Below, one piece after another: positions 44,102-53,758 of a DNA stretch of 64,000 nt. The notes beneath the pieces are model-generated. The model was given only the letters and a program-made list of their open reading frames with translations. It was not told the origin of the DNA and searched no databases. Numbering within the stretch: position 1 is the stretch's first letter; each line of letters opens with the position of its first letter. The DNA comes from Alteribacter lacisalsi (GTDB lineage Bacteria > Bacillota > Bacilli > Bacillales > Salisediminibacteriaceae): positions 930,001 through 994,000 of the forward strand of contig NZ_PDOF01000001.1 in the NCBI RefSeq assembly GCF_003226345.1, in the 5' to 3' direction. The translations under genes and the position numbers were made by a program.

Positions 44102-46045
44102 ATGAAGTTTAAACGGGTATCAAATGTCACTGTCCGTAAACGTCTGATTCTATTTTTATTAGCCGGTCTGGTTGTTTTTTCAGTAATCGCTGGAAGGCTC
44201 GGTTATGTACAACTCGTCCAGGGCCACGAACTGTCGGAAAAAGCAGCCGATCTCTGGAGCAGAAATATTCCGTTTGAAGCGAAGCGGGGTGAAATACTCG
44301 ACCGTAACGGCATTCCCCTTGCCACAAACGTGAGTGCCCCAAGTGTACTTGTCGTCCCCCGTCAAATTACCGATCCAAATGACACCGCAGAAAAGCTGGC
44401 AGGTGTACTTGGTATTGATAAACAGAGGGCCTATGAACTCGTGACAAAAGGGGAGTCGATCGTTCGAATAAATCCTGAAGGCAGGAAAATTTCCAACGAA
44501 CTTGCAAATGAAGTGAGACTCCTGCAGCTCGATGGCGTCTATATTGCTGAAGATAACCGGAGGCACTATCCGTTCGGAAATTATCTTTCCCATGTACTCG
44601 GCTTTGCCGGGATTGACAACCAGGGCCTTACAGGTCTGGAACTTTATTATGATGAATATCTGAAGGGGGAACAGGGGCATGTTTCCTTTTATTCCGATGC
44701 AAAAGGGAGAAGAATGCCCAATCTGGCTGATGAGTACACGCCGCCCCTTGACGGTATGAATTTGAATCTTACAATAGACTCGAAGATTCAAACGATCATT
44801 GAGCGGGAACTGGATATTGCAGAAGCCACTTATAATCCCGACGGCGCCATAGCGATTGCGATGAACCCAAATACCGGTGAGGTGCTTGGGATGAGTTCCC
44901 GTCCCGGTTTTGACCCCGGGCGGTTTACAGAGGTGCCGCCTGAAATTTACAATCAGAATAAACCGGTATGGAGCCAGTATGAGCCCGGCTCCACGTTTAA
45001 GATTATTACCCTTGCTGCGGCCCTTGAGGAGGGACTCGTAAATCTTAAACATGATCACTTCCACGATCCCGGTTCCATTGAAGTGGCAGGTCACCGTCTC
45101 CGATGCTGGAAAAAAGGCGGACACGGATCCCAGACATTCCTTGAAGTTGTTCAGAATTCCTGCAACCCCGGGTTTGTTGTACTCGGTGAACGTCTCGGAA
45201 AAGTTAAGCTGTTTGATTACATTCACGACTTTGGTTTCGGGGAGAAAACCGGTATTGACCTCCAGGGTGAGGGAAAAGGTATTCTGTTTGATATTGATAA
45301 CGTCGGTCCCCTTGAGCTTGCAACAACGGCATTTGGCCAGGGTGTCAGTGTGACCCCGATCCAGCAGGTGGCGGCTGTAGCTGCGGCTGTTAACGGCGGA
45401 TTTCTATACCAGCCTTATCTTGCGAAAGAATGGACTGATCCGGATACGGGAGAGGTCGTTTCAAGAACAACGCCGAACATGAAAAAAGATGTTATATCAG
45501 AGGAAACCTCGGCTGAAATCAGAAATGCTCTCGAACACGTTGTGGCAAAAGGTACGGGCCGCGGCGCATTTGTGGAAGGATACAGAGTAGGGGGGAAAAC
45601 GGGTACTGCCCAGAAAGCAGAAGGCGGCCGCTACCTGGAAAATAATCATATTGTATCATTTATCGGTTTTGCCCCGGCAGACGATCCCCAGATTGTCGTG
45701 TACACAGCTGTCGATAATCCGAAAGAAACACTGCAGTTCGGAGGAATTGTTGCTGCGCCGATTGTAGGGAACATTATTGAAGACAGCCTGCAGGCAATGG
45801 GAGTGGAAAAACGCTCTGACCAGATTGAAAAGGAGCGGATGTGGAACGATGAACAGATTGTGGAAGTTCCTGATCTGATCGGAAGGACAGTGAAAGACAT
45901 TAATCAATCCTACTATGAACTAAAGCTGGATGCGTCAGGCAGCGGAGAAGAAGTGGTCCTTCAGTCGCCGGAGCCCGGAACGAAAGTTGCTGCGGGGTCC
46001 GTAATCCGTGTATATATGGATGACAAAACCGGGGAAGACCAGTAG
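44102..46045 (+). CDS. spoVD: Stage V sporulation protein D, class B PBP
   Basis: A 647-residue PBP for spore cortex synthesis, acting with SpoVE. One membrane helix (about 15-35), dimerisation region, transpeptidase with SxxK in PGSTFK (near 294), SCN in QNSCNPGF and KTG (near 498), and one C-terminal PASTA domain (about 585-640). In B. subtilis it is expressed in the mother cell under sigma-E; I could not find a convincing sigma-E promoter upstream. The gene is a paralogue of pbpB and ends before a large hairpin region. Confidence 0.95.
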   Translation: MKFKRVSNVTVRKRLILFLLAGLVVFSVIAGRLGYVQLVQGHELSEKAADLWSRNIPFEAKRGEILDRNGIPLATNVSAPSVLVVPRQITDPNDTAEKLAGVLGIDKQRAYELVTKGESIVRINPEGRKISNELANEVRLLQLDGVYIAEDNRRHYPFGNYLSHVLGFAGIDNQGLTGLELYYDEYLKGEQGHVSFYSDAKGRRMPNLADEYTPPLDGMNLNLTIDSKIQTIIERELDIAEATYNPDGAIAIAMNPNTGEVLGMSSRPGFDPGRFTEVPPEIYNQNKPVWSQYEPGSTFKIITLAAALEEGLVNLKHDHFHDPGSIEVAGHRLRCWKKGGHGSQTFLEVVQNSCNPGFVVLGERLGKVKLFDYIHDFGFGEKTGIDLQGEGKGILFDIDNVGPLELATTAFGQGVSVTPIQQVAAVAAAVNGGFLYQPYLAKEWTDPDTGEVVSRTTPNMKKDVISEETSAEIRNALEHVVAKGTGRGAFVEGYRVGGKTGTAQKAEGGRYLENNHIVSFIGFAPADDPQIVVYTAVDNPKETLQFGGIVAAPIVGNIIEDSLQAMGVEKRSDQIEKERMWNDEQIVEVPDLIGRTVKDINQSYYELKLDASGSGEEVVLQSPEPGTKVAAGSVIRVYMDDKTGEDQ

Positions 46046-46071
46046 AATATATACGGTATGTTTCAGGACCG

Positions 46072-46138
46072 CTGGGGAGGATCGTCCTCCCTCCCGGCCG
46101 GGGAACAGGCTTCGTCCTGCTCCCTGCCGGTTATATTG
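46072..46138 (+). terminator. Double hairpin after spoVD
   Basis: Two GC-rich stems in tandem: GGGGAGGA TCG TCCTCCC and CCGG...GGGAACAGG CTTCG TCCTGCTCCC...CCGG, followed by TTATATTGTTTTG. Likely a terminator or mRNA stabilising structure. Confidence 0.6.
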
Positions 46139-46170
46139 TTTTGTAAGGCTGCCTTGAAAATGATTAAACA

Positions 46171-46293
46171 GAAGCTTCGCTTCACGCCGTCCGTTCGCTT
46201 TCCGCGGCGATGCCGGTAAGCCTCCTCGGCTGCGCCTGCGGGGTCTCGCCTGGCCTCCATTGCCGCAGGAGTCTCACTGCCGGCGTGAAGCTC
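46171..46293 (-). repeat. Dispersed repeat, type B (copy 2, reversed)
   Basis: Ends GCTTCACGCCG and CGGCGTGAAGC are inverted. Inside are TCCGTTCGCTTTCCGCGG, GCCTCCTCGG, GCCTGCGGGGTCTC and GCAGGAGTCTCACTGCCGG, the reverse complement of 21466-21540 with extra core. It occupies the 479-bp spoVD-murE gap. Confidence 0.7.
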
Positions 46294-46375
46294 CACATGT
46301 AACCAGATGACTATTTTCATGCGTCATGGTGGTGTATGTTTTCGGATCGATAGCTGCTTTTTGTAAAATGAATGA

Positions 46376-46454
46376 GGAGCAGAAGGCGGTGGCTCATGCT
46401 GGTGGAGGAAGATGCTTCAGATGGCAAGCAGAAGTTTTTTAGGAGGCTGAAGCT
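46376..46454 (+). repeat. Degenerate fragment of dispersed repeat A-prime
   Basis: GGAGCAGAAGGCGGTGGCTC and, after a gap, AGGAGGCTGAAGC resemble the A-prime core. The remaining bases to murE have no gene. Confidence 0.35.
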
Positions 46455-46524
46455 GAATTAATGAAACATTCTGTTCGAGCGAAATGTAAAGAAGAGTCAA
46501 GGACAGGAAACGAGGGATTTATCA

Positions 46525-48006
46525 ATGAAAAAATTACTTAGTGACGTGATCAGTACATTGCCATCAAGCGAATACATAGGCAAGGAAGACCCGGAAATCC
46601 TATCCGTGGAAATGGATAACCGCGAAGTGAAGCCAGGCAGTCTGTTCATCTGTGTCCGGGGTTTTACGGTTGACGGTCATACGTTTGCTCCAGACGCCGT
46701 AAAACGGGGAGCAGCGGCACTTGTTACGGAAGAACGTCTTGATGTCAACGTGCCGCAGGTAGTCGTGAAGGATACCAGACGGGCGATGGCCATAATTGCG
46801 AGTGCGTTTTTCGATTATCCTACCGCCAGCATGAACCTGATCGGGATTACAGGGACGAACGGCAAAACAACAACCTCCCACCTGATTGAAAAAGTTCTTG
46901 CTGACGCCGGTGTGAATACCGGTCTGATCGGAACAATGTATACCCGTTTTGACGGCAGAGTTCAGGATGTTAAAAATACCACTCCCGAATCACTCCCGCT
47001 TCAGAAGACGTTTTACAACATGAAGGAGCATGGTGTGGAGACCGCTGTAATGGAGGTGTCCTCCCATGCCCTTGAGATGGGACGGGTGCGCGGTATTCAC
47101 TACGACACAGCGGTTTTTACCAATCTCAGCCAGGACCATTTGGATTACCACGGTACGATGGAAGAATATCTCCACGCAAAAGGTCTGCTCTTTTCCCAGC
47201 TTGGTAACGGATATTCAGCGGACAGACAGCCGCTTGCCATATTGAATGGAGATGACGAAGCCACACGGAAACTGCTCGTCATGACTGCTGCTCCTGTACT
47301 TACCTACGGAATTGATTCTGATGCTGACATCAAGGCGGCGGACGTGGTTTATGATGAACGTGGAGCCAGCTTTACGGTTCATACCCCGGAAAAAGCACTT
47401 CCTGTACAGCTGAACATGGTCGGGAAATTTTCCGTTTATAACGCACTTGCTGCAATTGCAGCGGTTCGCAGCACTGGAATTGCCCTTGAGCAGGTGGTTA
47501 AAAGTCTCGAGGAGGTGCGGGGAGTATCTGGAAGAATGGAGAAAATAACAGATCCCCATCACCCTTTTACAGTTCTAGTGGATTACGCGCATACACCTGA
47601 CAGTCTGGAAAATGTGCTCACGGCAATCCGCGGGTTTGCCCGGGGAAAAATATTGACTGTGGTCGGCTGCGGTGGCGACCGGGATCGGACGAAACGGCCG
47701 AAGATGGCAGGCATCGCTGAGAAGCTCTCCGACTATGTTTACTTGACTTCAGATAATCCCCGGTCAGAAGATCCTGTTCAGATTCTTTCGGATATGGAAA
47801 AAGGACTGAAAAAAGATCACTATGCCATTATTTCAGACCGGAGAAAGGCAATTGAAGCCGCTGTCCGGGAAGCAGGGGATAAGGATGTCATTCTTGTTGC
47901 GGGCAAAGGTCATGAAACCTATCAGATTATTGGTGATAAAACTTATGATTTTGACGACCGCGCAGTGGCAAAGGAAGCTGTTGAGGCTTTGATGGGCCAT
48001 GAATGA
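46525..48006 (+). CDS. murE: UDP-MurNAc-L-Ala-D-Glu:meso-DAP ligase
   Basis: A 493-residue Mur ligase adding meso-diaminopimelate to the peptide stem of peptidoglycan precursors. N-terminal UDP-binding domain, central ATPase with ITGTNGKTTT (108-117) and C-terminal domain with SDNPRSEDP near 409, where DNPR marks DAP rather than lysine specificity. VMEVSSHALEMGRV and the HEVD-type DYAHTPDSL are present. ATG 46525 has a weak GAGGGA site. It is followed with 8-bp overlap by the murF-like gene. Confidence 0.96.
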   Translation: MKKLLSDVISTLPSSEYIGKEDPEILSVEMDNREVKPGSLFICVRGFTVDGHTFAPDAVKRGAAALVTEERLDVNVPQVVVKDTRRAMAIIASAFFDYPTASMNLIGITGTNGKTTTSHLIEKVLADAGVNTGLIGTMYTRFDGRVQDVKNTTPESLPLQKTFYNMKEHGVETAVMEVSSHALEMGRVRGIHYDTAVFTNLSQDHLDYHGTMEEYLHAKGLLFSQLGNGYSADRQPLAILNGDDEATRKLLVMTAAPVLTYGIDSDADIKAADVVYDERGASFTVHTPEKALPVQLNMVGKFSVYNALAAIAAVRSTGIALEQVVKSLEEVRGVSGRMEKITDPHHPFTVLVDYAHTPDSLENVLTAIRGFARGKILTVVGCGGDRDRTKRPKMAGIAEKLSDYVYLTSDNPRSEDPVQILSDMEKGLKKDHYAIISDRRKAIEAAVREAGDKDVILVAGKGHETYQIIGDKTYDFDDRAVAKEAVEALMGHE

Positions 48007-48907
48007 GCAGGTTCTGACACCAGCTCTTCTAAGGCGTTTCTGCCATTTTGCTGAAGGAAGCGAGCCGGATTTTTTTACAGGTGCCTCATACGATTCTGAA
48101 AATGTAGCAGACGGTGAACTCTTTGTGTCTCTGGCAGGAGACCGCCAGGACCTGGCAGCCGCTCAGGCAATCGAAAGTGGGGCAGCCGCTGTCCTGCTGA
48201 AACCCGGCATATTCTCTTTGCGTCAGGTTGTAACAGAAAGAGAGTGTGCAATCTATGTTACAGAGGATTTGACTGCAGCCCTTAAAGGACTGGCAGCAGC
48301 GTTTCTGAAAGAACTGGCCCCTGCAGTGATTGGGGTTACCGGTACAGACTGCCCGACTGAAGCGGCTTCCGCTGCAGCCGGTGTACTCGGTAACGTTTTT
48401 TCGGTTTACTGGCTCAAGGAAAATGAGAAGAAGCCAGAGGAACTTGCTGTTACTCTCCTGAATACCCCTCCTCACTGTGAGATGATCATTCTCGAACTCC
48501 CTGACTCCAGTGACAGGGGTATGTCACTCCTGCCATTAACGTATTTGCTTGCAACAGGAACTGACTCCTCAAGGACTGCCGCGGAGCGTGTTTTTTCTGA
48601 AGCTGACCGTATGAAGGCAAGCAGTGTAATCATTTATGACGAAGATGAACCTCTCTACAGCCGCGATTGGGATAAAAGCACACTTTCATGCGGTCTAACG
48701 GAGAGTGCTCTCTTCTTTGCCGAATATGTGGACTGGGAGACCGATACGCTTTCCTTTACCCTCAGGGGCATCTCCGGTCGTTTTACAGCAGGCGGAACCG
48801 GCAGGGCAAACCTTAAAGGTGCCCTTTTTGCCATAGCGGCAGGCGTACATCTTGGTCTGTCGGCAGACGAAATCCAGGCAGGGCTCAGAGACGTCCGCCA
48901 ATGGTAA
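47999..48907 (+). CDS. Degenerate, truncated MurF-like protein
   Basis: A 302-residue protein aligned in order with MurF (normally about 450) but not a working ligase. The N-terminal UDP-binding domain is readable (GASYDSENVADGELFVSLAG, IESGAAAVLLKPG). The central domain starts VIGVTGTDCPTEA (110-122) where MurF has VTGSNGKTTT, so the P-loop Lys and Thr are lost. It keeps DEDEPLYS and a late NLKGALFAIAAGVHLGLSAD block, then stops at DVRQW, without the C-terminal domain. The frame is open, has a start 8 bp inside murE, and normal codon use. It may be a pseudoenzyme with a scaffold role or a gene in decay. A true murF must be elsewhere. A 165-bp gap with a short hairpin (48967-48985) follows. 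Confidence 0.75.
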   Translation: MNEQVLTPALLRRFCHFAEGSEPDFFTGASYDSENVADGELFVSLAGDRQDLAAAQAIESGAAAVLLKPGIFSLRQVVTERECAIYVTEDLTAALKGLAAAFLKELAPAVIGVTGTDCPTEAASAAAGVLGNVFSVYWLKENEKKPEELAVTLLNTPPHCEMIILELPDSSDRGMSLLPLTYLLATGTDSSRTAAERVFSEADRMKASSVIIYDEDEPLYSRDWDKSTLSCGLTESALFFAEYVDWETDTLSFTLRGISGRFTAGGTGRANLKGALFAIAAGVHLGLSADEIQAGLRDVRQW

Positions 48908-49072
48908 CATCGTACCGCCGTTCACTCCCGTATCCACTTGGGATGAAACAGCCGTATTTGTGCCAGACTGAGAAAAAGTCTCAGTTCACGGACGGAAGTA
49001 AAGACGATAAGTCCAGAACCACCCGAATCATTCTATAGAATTGTCAGTGCAGTCAGAAAGGAGTTCCTTCTT

Positions 49073-50047
49073 ATGCTGGAACAAGGTTTATTATTTACAT
49101 TAATTATGTCATTTTTAATAACGGTGGTTCTATCACCGCTTTTTATCCCTTTTTTACGCCGTTTGAAATTCGGCCAGAGCATCAGAGATGAAGGACCTGA
49201 ATCCCATAAAAAGAAAACCGGTACACCGACGATGGGCGGACTCATGATCATTCTCTCAATCGTTGTCACCACGCTGATTATGGCCGGTGTGTTTCATTCC
49301 ATCAGCGTTGAAATTTTTCTTGTTCTGCTGGTCACTCTCGGGTTTGGTCTTCTCGGTTTTCTTGATGACTACATCAAAGTGGCGAAAAAGCGGAATCTGG
49401 GGCTTACATCGAAACAGAAATTTCTGGGGCAGCTCGTTATTGCTGCAATCTTTTATTTCGTTCTTCTTCAGACTGGACTGAATACAGAGATTGTTATTCC
49501 AGGCACTGGTGCAGGTATTGATATCGGCTGGCTCTACTTTCCTCTTGTAATCATTATGCTGGTAGGCTCATCCAATGCGGTTAACCTCACAGATGGTCTC
49601 GATGGCCTGGTAGCGGGAACCGCCGCAGTGGCCTTTGGCGCTTTTGCCATCGTTGCCTATGCGTCTTCTCTTTATACAGTGTCCCTTTTCAGTGTGGCGA
49701 TCGTAGGGGCTGTGCTTGGCTTCCTTGTTTTCAATGCCCATCCTGCTAAAGTATTTATGGGGGATACAGGGTCCCTTGCGCTTGGAGGCGCCCTTGCAGC
49801 GATTGCGATCCTTACAAAAACGGAACTTCTTCTCATCATTATCGGCGGTGTTTTTGTGATCGAAACCTTGAGCGTAATTATTCAGGTTGCCTCTTTCAAA
49901 ACAAGAGGAAAAAGGGTGTTCAAAATGAGCCCTCTCCATCATCACTACGAGCTGTCAGGCTGGAGTGAATGGCGGGTCGTTGTGACGTTCTGGCTCGTCG
50001 GGATTCTCTTTGCAGCTGTTGGAATCTATCTTGAGGTGTGGATATAA
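49073..50047 (+). CDS. mraY: Phospho-MurNAc-pentapeptide transferase
   Basis: A 324-residue, ten-helix membrane enzyme forming lipid I from UDP-MurNAc-pentapeptide and undecaprenyl phosphate. Signatures: [13 protein letters not shown] (about 44-56), [17 protein letters not shown] (about 97-113), [12 protein letters not shown] (about 168-179), [12 protein letters not shown] and [21 protein letters not shown] precedes ATG 49073. murD follows without a gap. Confidence 0.97.
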   Translation: MLEQGLLFTLIMSFLITVVLSPLFIPFLRRLKFGQSIRDEGPESHKKKTGTPTMGGLMIILSIVVTTLIMAGVFHSISVEIFLVLLVTLGFGLLGFLDDYIKVAKKRNLGLTSKQKFLGQLVIAAIFYFVLLQTGLNTEIVIPGTGAGIDIGWLYFPLVIIMLVGSSNAVNLTDGLDGLVAGTAAVAFGAFAIVAYASSLYTVSLFSVAIVGAVLGFLVFNAHPAKVFMGDTGSLALGGALAAIAILTKTELLLIIIGGVFVIETLSVIIQVASFKTRGKRVFKMSPLHHHYELSGWSEWRVVVTFWLVGILFAAVGIYLEVWI

Positions 50048-51403
50048 ATGAAAGACGTTACGGCATATAAAAATGAGGAAGTCCTCGTGCTTGGCCTTGC
50101 CAGGAGCGGGACGGCTGCTGCACGGCTTCTGCAGCAGCTTGGTGCCCGTGTGACGGTTAATGATCAGAAACCGCTTGAAGAAAATGAAGCAGCAAGAATG
50201 CTCTCGGAAGCGGGCTGCAGGGTCATTTGCGGCGAGCATCCTCTGTCACTTGTGCACGAAGAGCTCAAAGCTGTTGTTAAAAATCCGGGAATCCGGTATG
50301 ACAACCCGCTTATCAGGAAAGCAATCAGTCTGAACGTACCGGTTATAACGGAAGTGGAGCTGGCCTACGAGGTCAGCGAAGCGCCGATGATCGGGATTAC
50401 CGGATCAAACGGAAAAACAACAACCACAATGCTTGTCAACGACATGCTTAAAGCAGGCGGCCAGTCACCGAGAATTGCCGGAAATATCGGCAAGGTAAGC
50501 TGTGAAGTCGCGAGTAAGGCCGGTCCGCAGGATGTGCTTGTGACCGAGCTGTCGAGTTTTCAGCTAATGGGTACCCGGACGTTTAAGCCTGAAGTAGGTG
50601 TTCTGCTAAATCTGATTGACGCCCATCTGGACTATCACGGTTCACGGGAGGCCTATGCAGAGGCCAAAGCACAGCTGTTTGCCAATACAGATGATAACAG
50701 TGTGATCGTGTATAACTACGACGACCCGGCAGTTAAAGACATTGCTGGACAGGCTTCCGGGATAAAAAAACCTTTTTCTGTGCGTGAGCATCTGAGTGAA
50801 GGAGGATGCCTGACGGACGGGTACCTTGTTATTGATGGAGAAGCTGTCATTCACAGAGACCACATGAGTCTTCCTGGCGACCATAATATCGAAAATGCTC
50901 TTGCAGCCGCACTTGCTGCCTCTCACTTTGGCGCTGACAGGCACAGCATTGCTCATGTACTGAAAACTTTCAGTGGCGTGGCGCATAGGCTTCAGTTTGT
51001 CAAAGAGGTTAATGGGCGAATTGTATACAACAATTCCAAAGCTACGAACATTCCTGCAACCATTACAGCGCTTAAAGCATTCACAAAACCCATTGTGCTT
51101 ATAGCTGGCGGACTGGATCGCGGGAACAGCTTCGATGAACTCGTACCCTGGTTTTCCAAAGCGGTCCGGGCGGTTGTCACCTATGGAGAAACAGCTTCCA
51201 AAGTCGCAGAGGCGGCCCGCGCCGCAGGTGCGCAGGCTGTAGAATTGGCTGACCTTGAAGAAGCCGTTCCGAAAGCATACGAACTGACGAATCCGGGAGA
51301 TGTTCTGCTTCTCTCGCCGGCTTGTGCGAGCTGGGATCAGTTCAGAACATTTGAAGAAAGAGGAGACTGTTTTATCAGAGCAGTTGAAAAGCTGGACAGG
51401 TAG
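50048..51403 (+). CDS. murD: UDP-MurNAc-L-alanine:D-glutamate ligase
   Basis: A 451-residue Mur ligase adding D-glutamate to UDP-MurNAc-Ala. N-terminal Rossmann-like domain (VLVLGLARSGTAAARLLQQL), P-loop ITGSNGKTTTTML (about 116-128), ELSSFQL, AHLDYHGS, and C-terminal YNNSKATNIPATI, LIAGGLDRG and LLSPACASWDQF. It directly follows mraY and precedes spoVE; these are in one operon. Confidence 0.97.
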   Translation: MKDVTAYKNEEVLVLGLARSGTAAARLLQQLGARVTVNDQKPLEENEAARMLSEAGCRVICGEHPLSLVHEELKAVVKNPGIRYDNPLIRKAISLNVPVITEVELAYEVSEAPMIGITGSNGKTTTTMLVNDMLKAGGQSPRIAGNIGKVSCEVASKAGPQDVLVTELSSFQLMGTRTFKPEVGVLLNLIDAHLDYHGSREAYAEAKAQLFANTDDNSVIVYNYDDPAVKDIAGQASGIKKPFSVREHLSEGGCLTDGYLVIDGEAVIHRDHMSLPGDHNIENALAAALAASHFGADRHSIAHVLKTFSGVAHRLQFVKEVNGRIVYNNSKATNIPATITALKAFTKPIVLIAGGLDRGNSFDELVPWFSKAVRAVVTYGETASKVAEAARAAGAQAVELADLEEAVPKAYELTNPGDVLLLSPACASWDQFRTFEERGDCFIRAVEKLDR

Positions 51404-51474
51404 AGTCATGTTTGTCCCATCAGGCGAATACAATTGGTAATAGAGCGAACGGATTCAGGACTGGGGTGTCTCTA

Positions 51475-52575
51475 TTGCCGAAAACAAAAACTACGCCTGA
51501 TTTTATTTTGATCGCCGCAACACTGGCTCTGCTGGCTGCAGGGATGATTATGGTTTACAGTGCCAGCGCAGTCTGGGCGGAATTCAAGTTTGATGACACG
51601 TTTTTTTTCTTGAAAAGACAGCTGTTTTTTGCAGGACTCGGTTTGGCAGCCATGTTCTTTCTGATGCAGGTAGACTACTGGACATGGCGTTCCTGGTCTA
51701 AGGTTCTGGTGATTGTCTGTTTTGGTCTTCTTGTACTCGTGCTGATTCCCGGCGTCGGTCTGGTCAGGGGCGGTGCCCAGAGCTGGCTCGGGGTAGGGGC
51801 ATTTTCTATTCAGCCCTCGGAGTTTATGAAAATGGCCATGATTGTGTTTCTGGCAAAGTACCTGGCGGAAAAACAGAAGTATGTTACTACCTGGAGGAAG
51901 GGTCTCTTTCCTACTCTCGGTCTTGTGATGACGGCTTTTGCCCTCATTATGCTCCAGCCGGATCTTGGGACAGGGATGGTAATGGTATTAACTTGTGTGG
52001 TGATGCTATTTATTGCGGGTGCAAGAATTTCCCATTTCTTAGTGCTCGGACTTTTAGGTCTCGGGGGGCTGGCCGGGCTGATTCTCTCGGCTCCATACCG
52101 TCTTAAAAGGATAGTCTCCTTTCTTGACCCATGGCAGGATCCTCTGGGCAGCGGTTTTCAGATCATTCAATCCCTTTATGCGATTGGCCCTGGAGGTCTG
52201 ATGGGGCTCGGTCTTGGTGAAAGCCGACAAAAATATTTTTATCTGCCAGAGCCGCAGACTGACTTCATTTTTGCGATCCTCGCTGAGGAGCTCGGTTTCA
52301 TAGGCGGTACGTTTGTACTGATGCTGTTTGCTGTTCTGCTCTGGCGCGGTCTTCGTATTGCCCTGCATGCGCCAGACCTGTTCGGAACGTTTCTGGCAAC
52401 AGGCATTATTGGTATGATCGCCATTCAGGTAATGATTAACGTTGGTGTGGTAACCGGGCTGATGCCGGTAACGGGAATTACACTTCCTCTTCTAAGTTAT
52501 GGGGGTTCTTCCCTCACGCTAATGCTGTCATCCATCGGTGTGCTTTTGAGTATCAGCAGGTTTACAAAAGGATAA
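51475..52575 (+). CDS. spoVE: SpoVE, SEDS glycosyltransferase for cortex
   Basis: A 366-residue SEDS (RodA/FtsW) protein with ten helices, polymerising lipid II with SpoVD for spore cortex. It contains VYSASAVWAEFKFDDTFFFL (about 25-44), SIQPSEFMKMAMI, QPDLGTGMVMV (Asp of the active site), SAPYRLKRI, LPEPQTDFIFAILAEELGFI and LLSYGGSSL. TTG 51475 gives the same length as the B. subtilis protein and the start MPKTKTTPDF; a TTG 21 codons upstream (51412) is possible but adds a non-family extension. The vegetative FtsW must be elsewhere. Position follows murD, as in B. subtilis. Confidence 0.92.
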   Translation: MPKTKTTPDFILIAATLALLAAGMIMVYSASAVWAEFKFDDTFFFLKRQLFFAGLGLAAMFFLMQVDYWTWRSWSKVLVIVCFGLLVLVLIPGVGLVRGGAQSWLGVGAFSIQPSEFMKMAMIVFLAKYLAEKQKYVTTWRKGLFPTLGLVMTAFALIMLQPDLGTGMVMVLTCVVMLFIAGARISHFLVLGLLGLGGLAGLILSAPYRLKRIVSFLDPWQDPLGSGFQIIQSLYAIGPGGLMGLGLGESRQKYFYLPEPQTDFIFAILAEELGFIGGTFVLMLFAVLLWRGLRIALHAPDLFGTFLATGIIGMIAIQVMINVGVVTGLMPVTGITLPLLSYGGSSLTLMLSSIGVLLSISRFTKG

Positions 52576-52795
52576 TGATAAGGGGCCATACCTCCGGGTG
52601 TGGCCATTTCCTGTTCTGATGACATATAGTGCCTTAATTCTGTTGATTTTACGCAAATTCAAGGGGAGTAATGTAGAAATTAGACGCTAAAAAACATTCC
52701 ACAATTTTCTTATCTCATATCATGATGAAAGCTTTTGAGCTATAATAAAAGGAACAAAACCAAGTAAAGGTATACGGGGGAGGGATGGGGCTCAA
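52576..52795 (+). other. spoVE-murB gap where murG is expected
   Basis: Only 220 bp separate spoVE from murB; B. subtilis has murG (about 360 codons) here. The gap holds a hairpin (GGCCATAC...GTGTGGCC, 52584-52605) and TATAAT at 52741-52746 without a good -35. No murG remnant is readable in any frame. Confidence 0.6.
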
Positions 52796-53704
52796 TTGGA
52801 AAAACTTCGCAGAAATCTTGAACAGACCGGCACTGTGAAGACCGTGGAAAAGCTTGAACATCATACGACCTGGAAAATTGGCGGTCCAGCTTCCCTGTTT
52901 TATATTCCTCAAACCATTGAATCATTGAAAATCGGAATGTCCTTTATTAAGGAGGCAGGAGCAGACTGGTTTGTGGTCGGCCGAGGTTCCAATCTTCTCG
53001 TATCGGATTATGGATTTGAAGGGGTTGCCATTCAGCTTTCTGAACGGATGACTCCCCTTTCCATCAATGGCTCAGAGGTAACGGCAGGCGGAGGTTATCC
53101 GCTTATCAAACTTGCCACCATACTGAGCAGACAGGGGCTTGGCGGCCTGGAGTTTGCCGGGGGGATACCGGGCACCGCGGGTGGAGCCGTTTTTATGAAC
53201 GCCGGAGCACATGGAGCTGAAATCAGTGACGTCCTTGTAAAGGCCCGGATTCTCTATCCTGACGGAACGGTTGAATGGAAAGAGAAGGACGAACTTGCAT
53301 TTTCCTACCGGACATCCGCACTTCAGAAAGACAAAGGTATCTGTATTGAAGCACAGTTGTCACTTCGAATAGTAGACCGGGAAACGATCAAGGCGGACCT
53401 GCAGAAAAAAAAGGATTACAGGCGAAAGACCCAGCCGTGGAATTTCCCGTGCTGCGGCAGCGTATTCAGAAATCCCCTGCCTGACTTTGCCGGTGGGTTA
53501 ATAGAAGCATGCGGTCTCAAAGGGTTTACGATTGGCGGTGCACAAGTGTCAACCATGCACGCAAACTTTATCGTGAACAGGGACAGGGCATCCTGCTGTG
53601 ATGTTTTGAATCTGATCAGGCACGTAAAAGAAACAGTTTGCAGGGAGAAAGGGATCCAGCTGGAGACAGAGGTTGAGATAATTGGGGATCCGCGATGCAG
53701 CTGA
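52796..53704 (+). CDS. murB: UDP-N-acetylenolpyruvoylglucosamine reductase
   Basis: A 302-residue FAD enzyme reducing UDP-GlcNAc-enolpyruvate to UDP-MurNAc with NADPH. HTTWKIGGPASLFYIPQTIE (about 22-41), VVGRGSNLLVSD (FAD motif, about 61-72), GIPGTAGGAVFMNAGAHG and the CCGSVFRNP motif with catalytic Ser near residue 222, typical of the type II-like Bacillus enzyme. Start is TTG 52796 after GGGAGGGATGGGG. It is followed by divIB 54 bp later. Confidence 0.95.
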   Translation: MEKLRRNLEQTGTVKTVEKLEHHTTWKIGGPASLFYIPQTIESLKIGMSFIKEAGADWFVVGRGSNLLVSDYGFEGVAIQLSERMTPLSINGSEVTAGGGYPLIKLATILSRQGLGGLEFAGGIPGTAGGAVFMNAGAHGAEISDVLVKARILYPDGTVEWKEKDELAFSYRTSALQKDKGICIEAQLSLRIVDRETIKADLQKKKDYRRKTQPWNFPCCGSVFRNPLPDFAGGLIEACGLKGFTIGGAQVSTMHANFIVNRDRASCCDVLNLIRHVKETVCREKGIQLETEVEIIGDPRCS

Positions 53705-53758
53705 ACGGTGGGAGCAGCGACCGGGCCTGACGCTGACCAGGGGAGGGGGGGGGAAACA

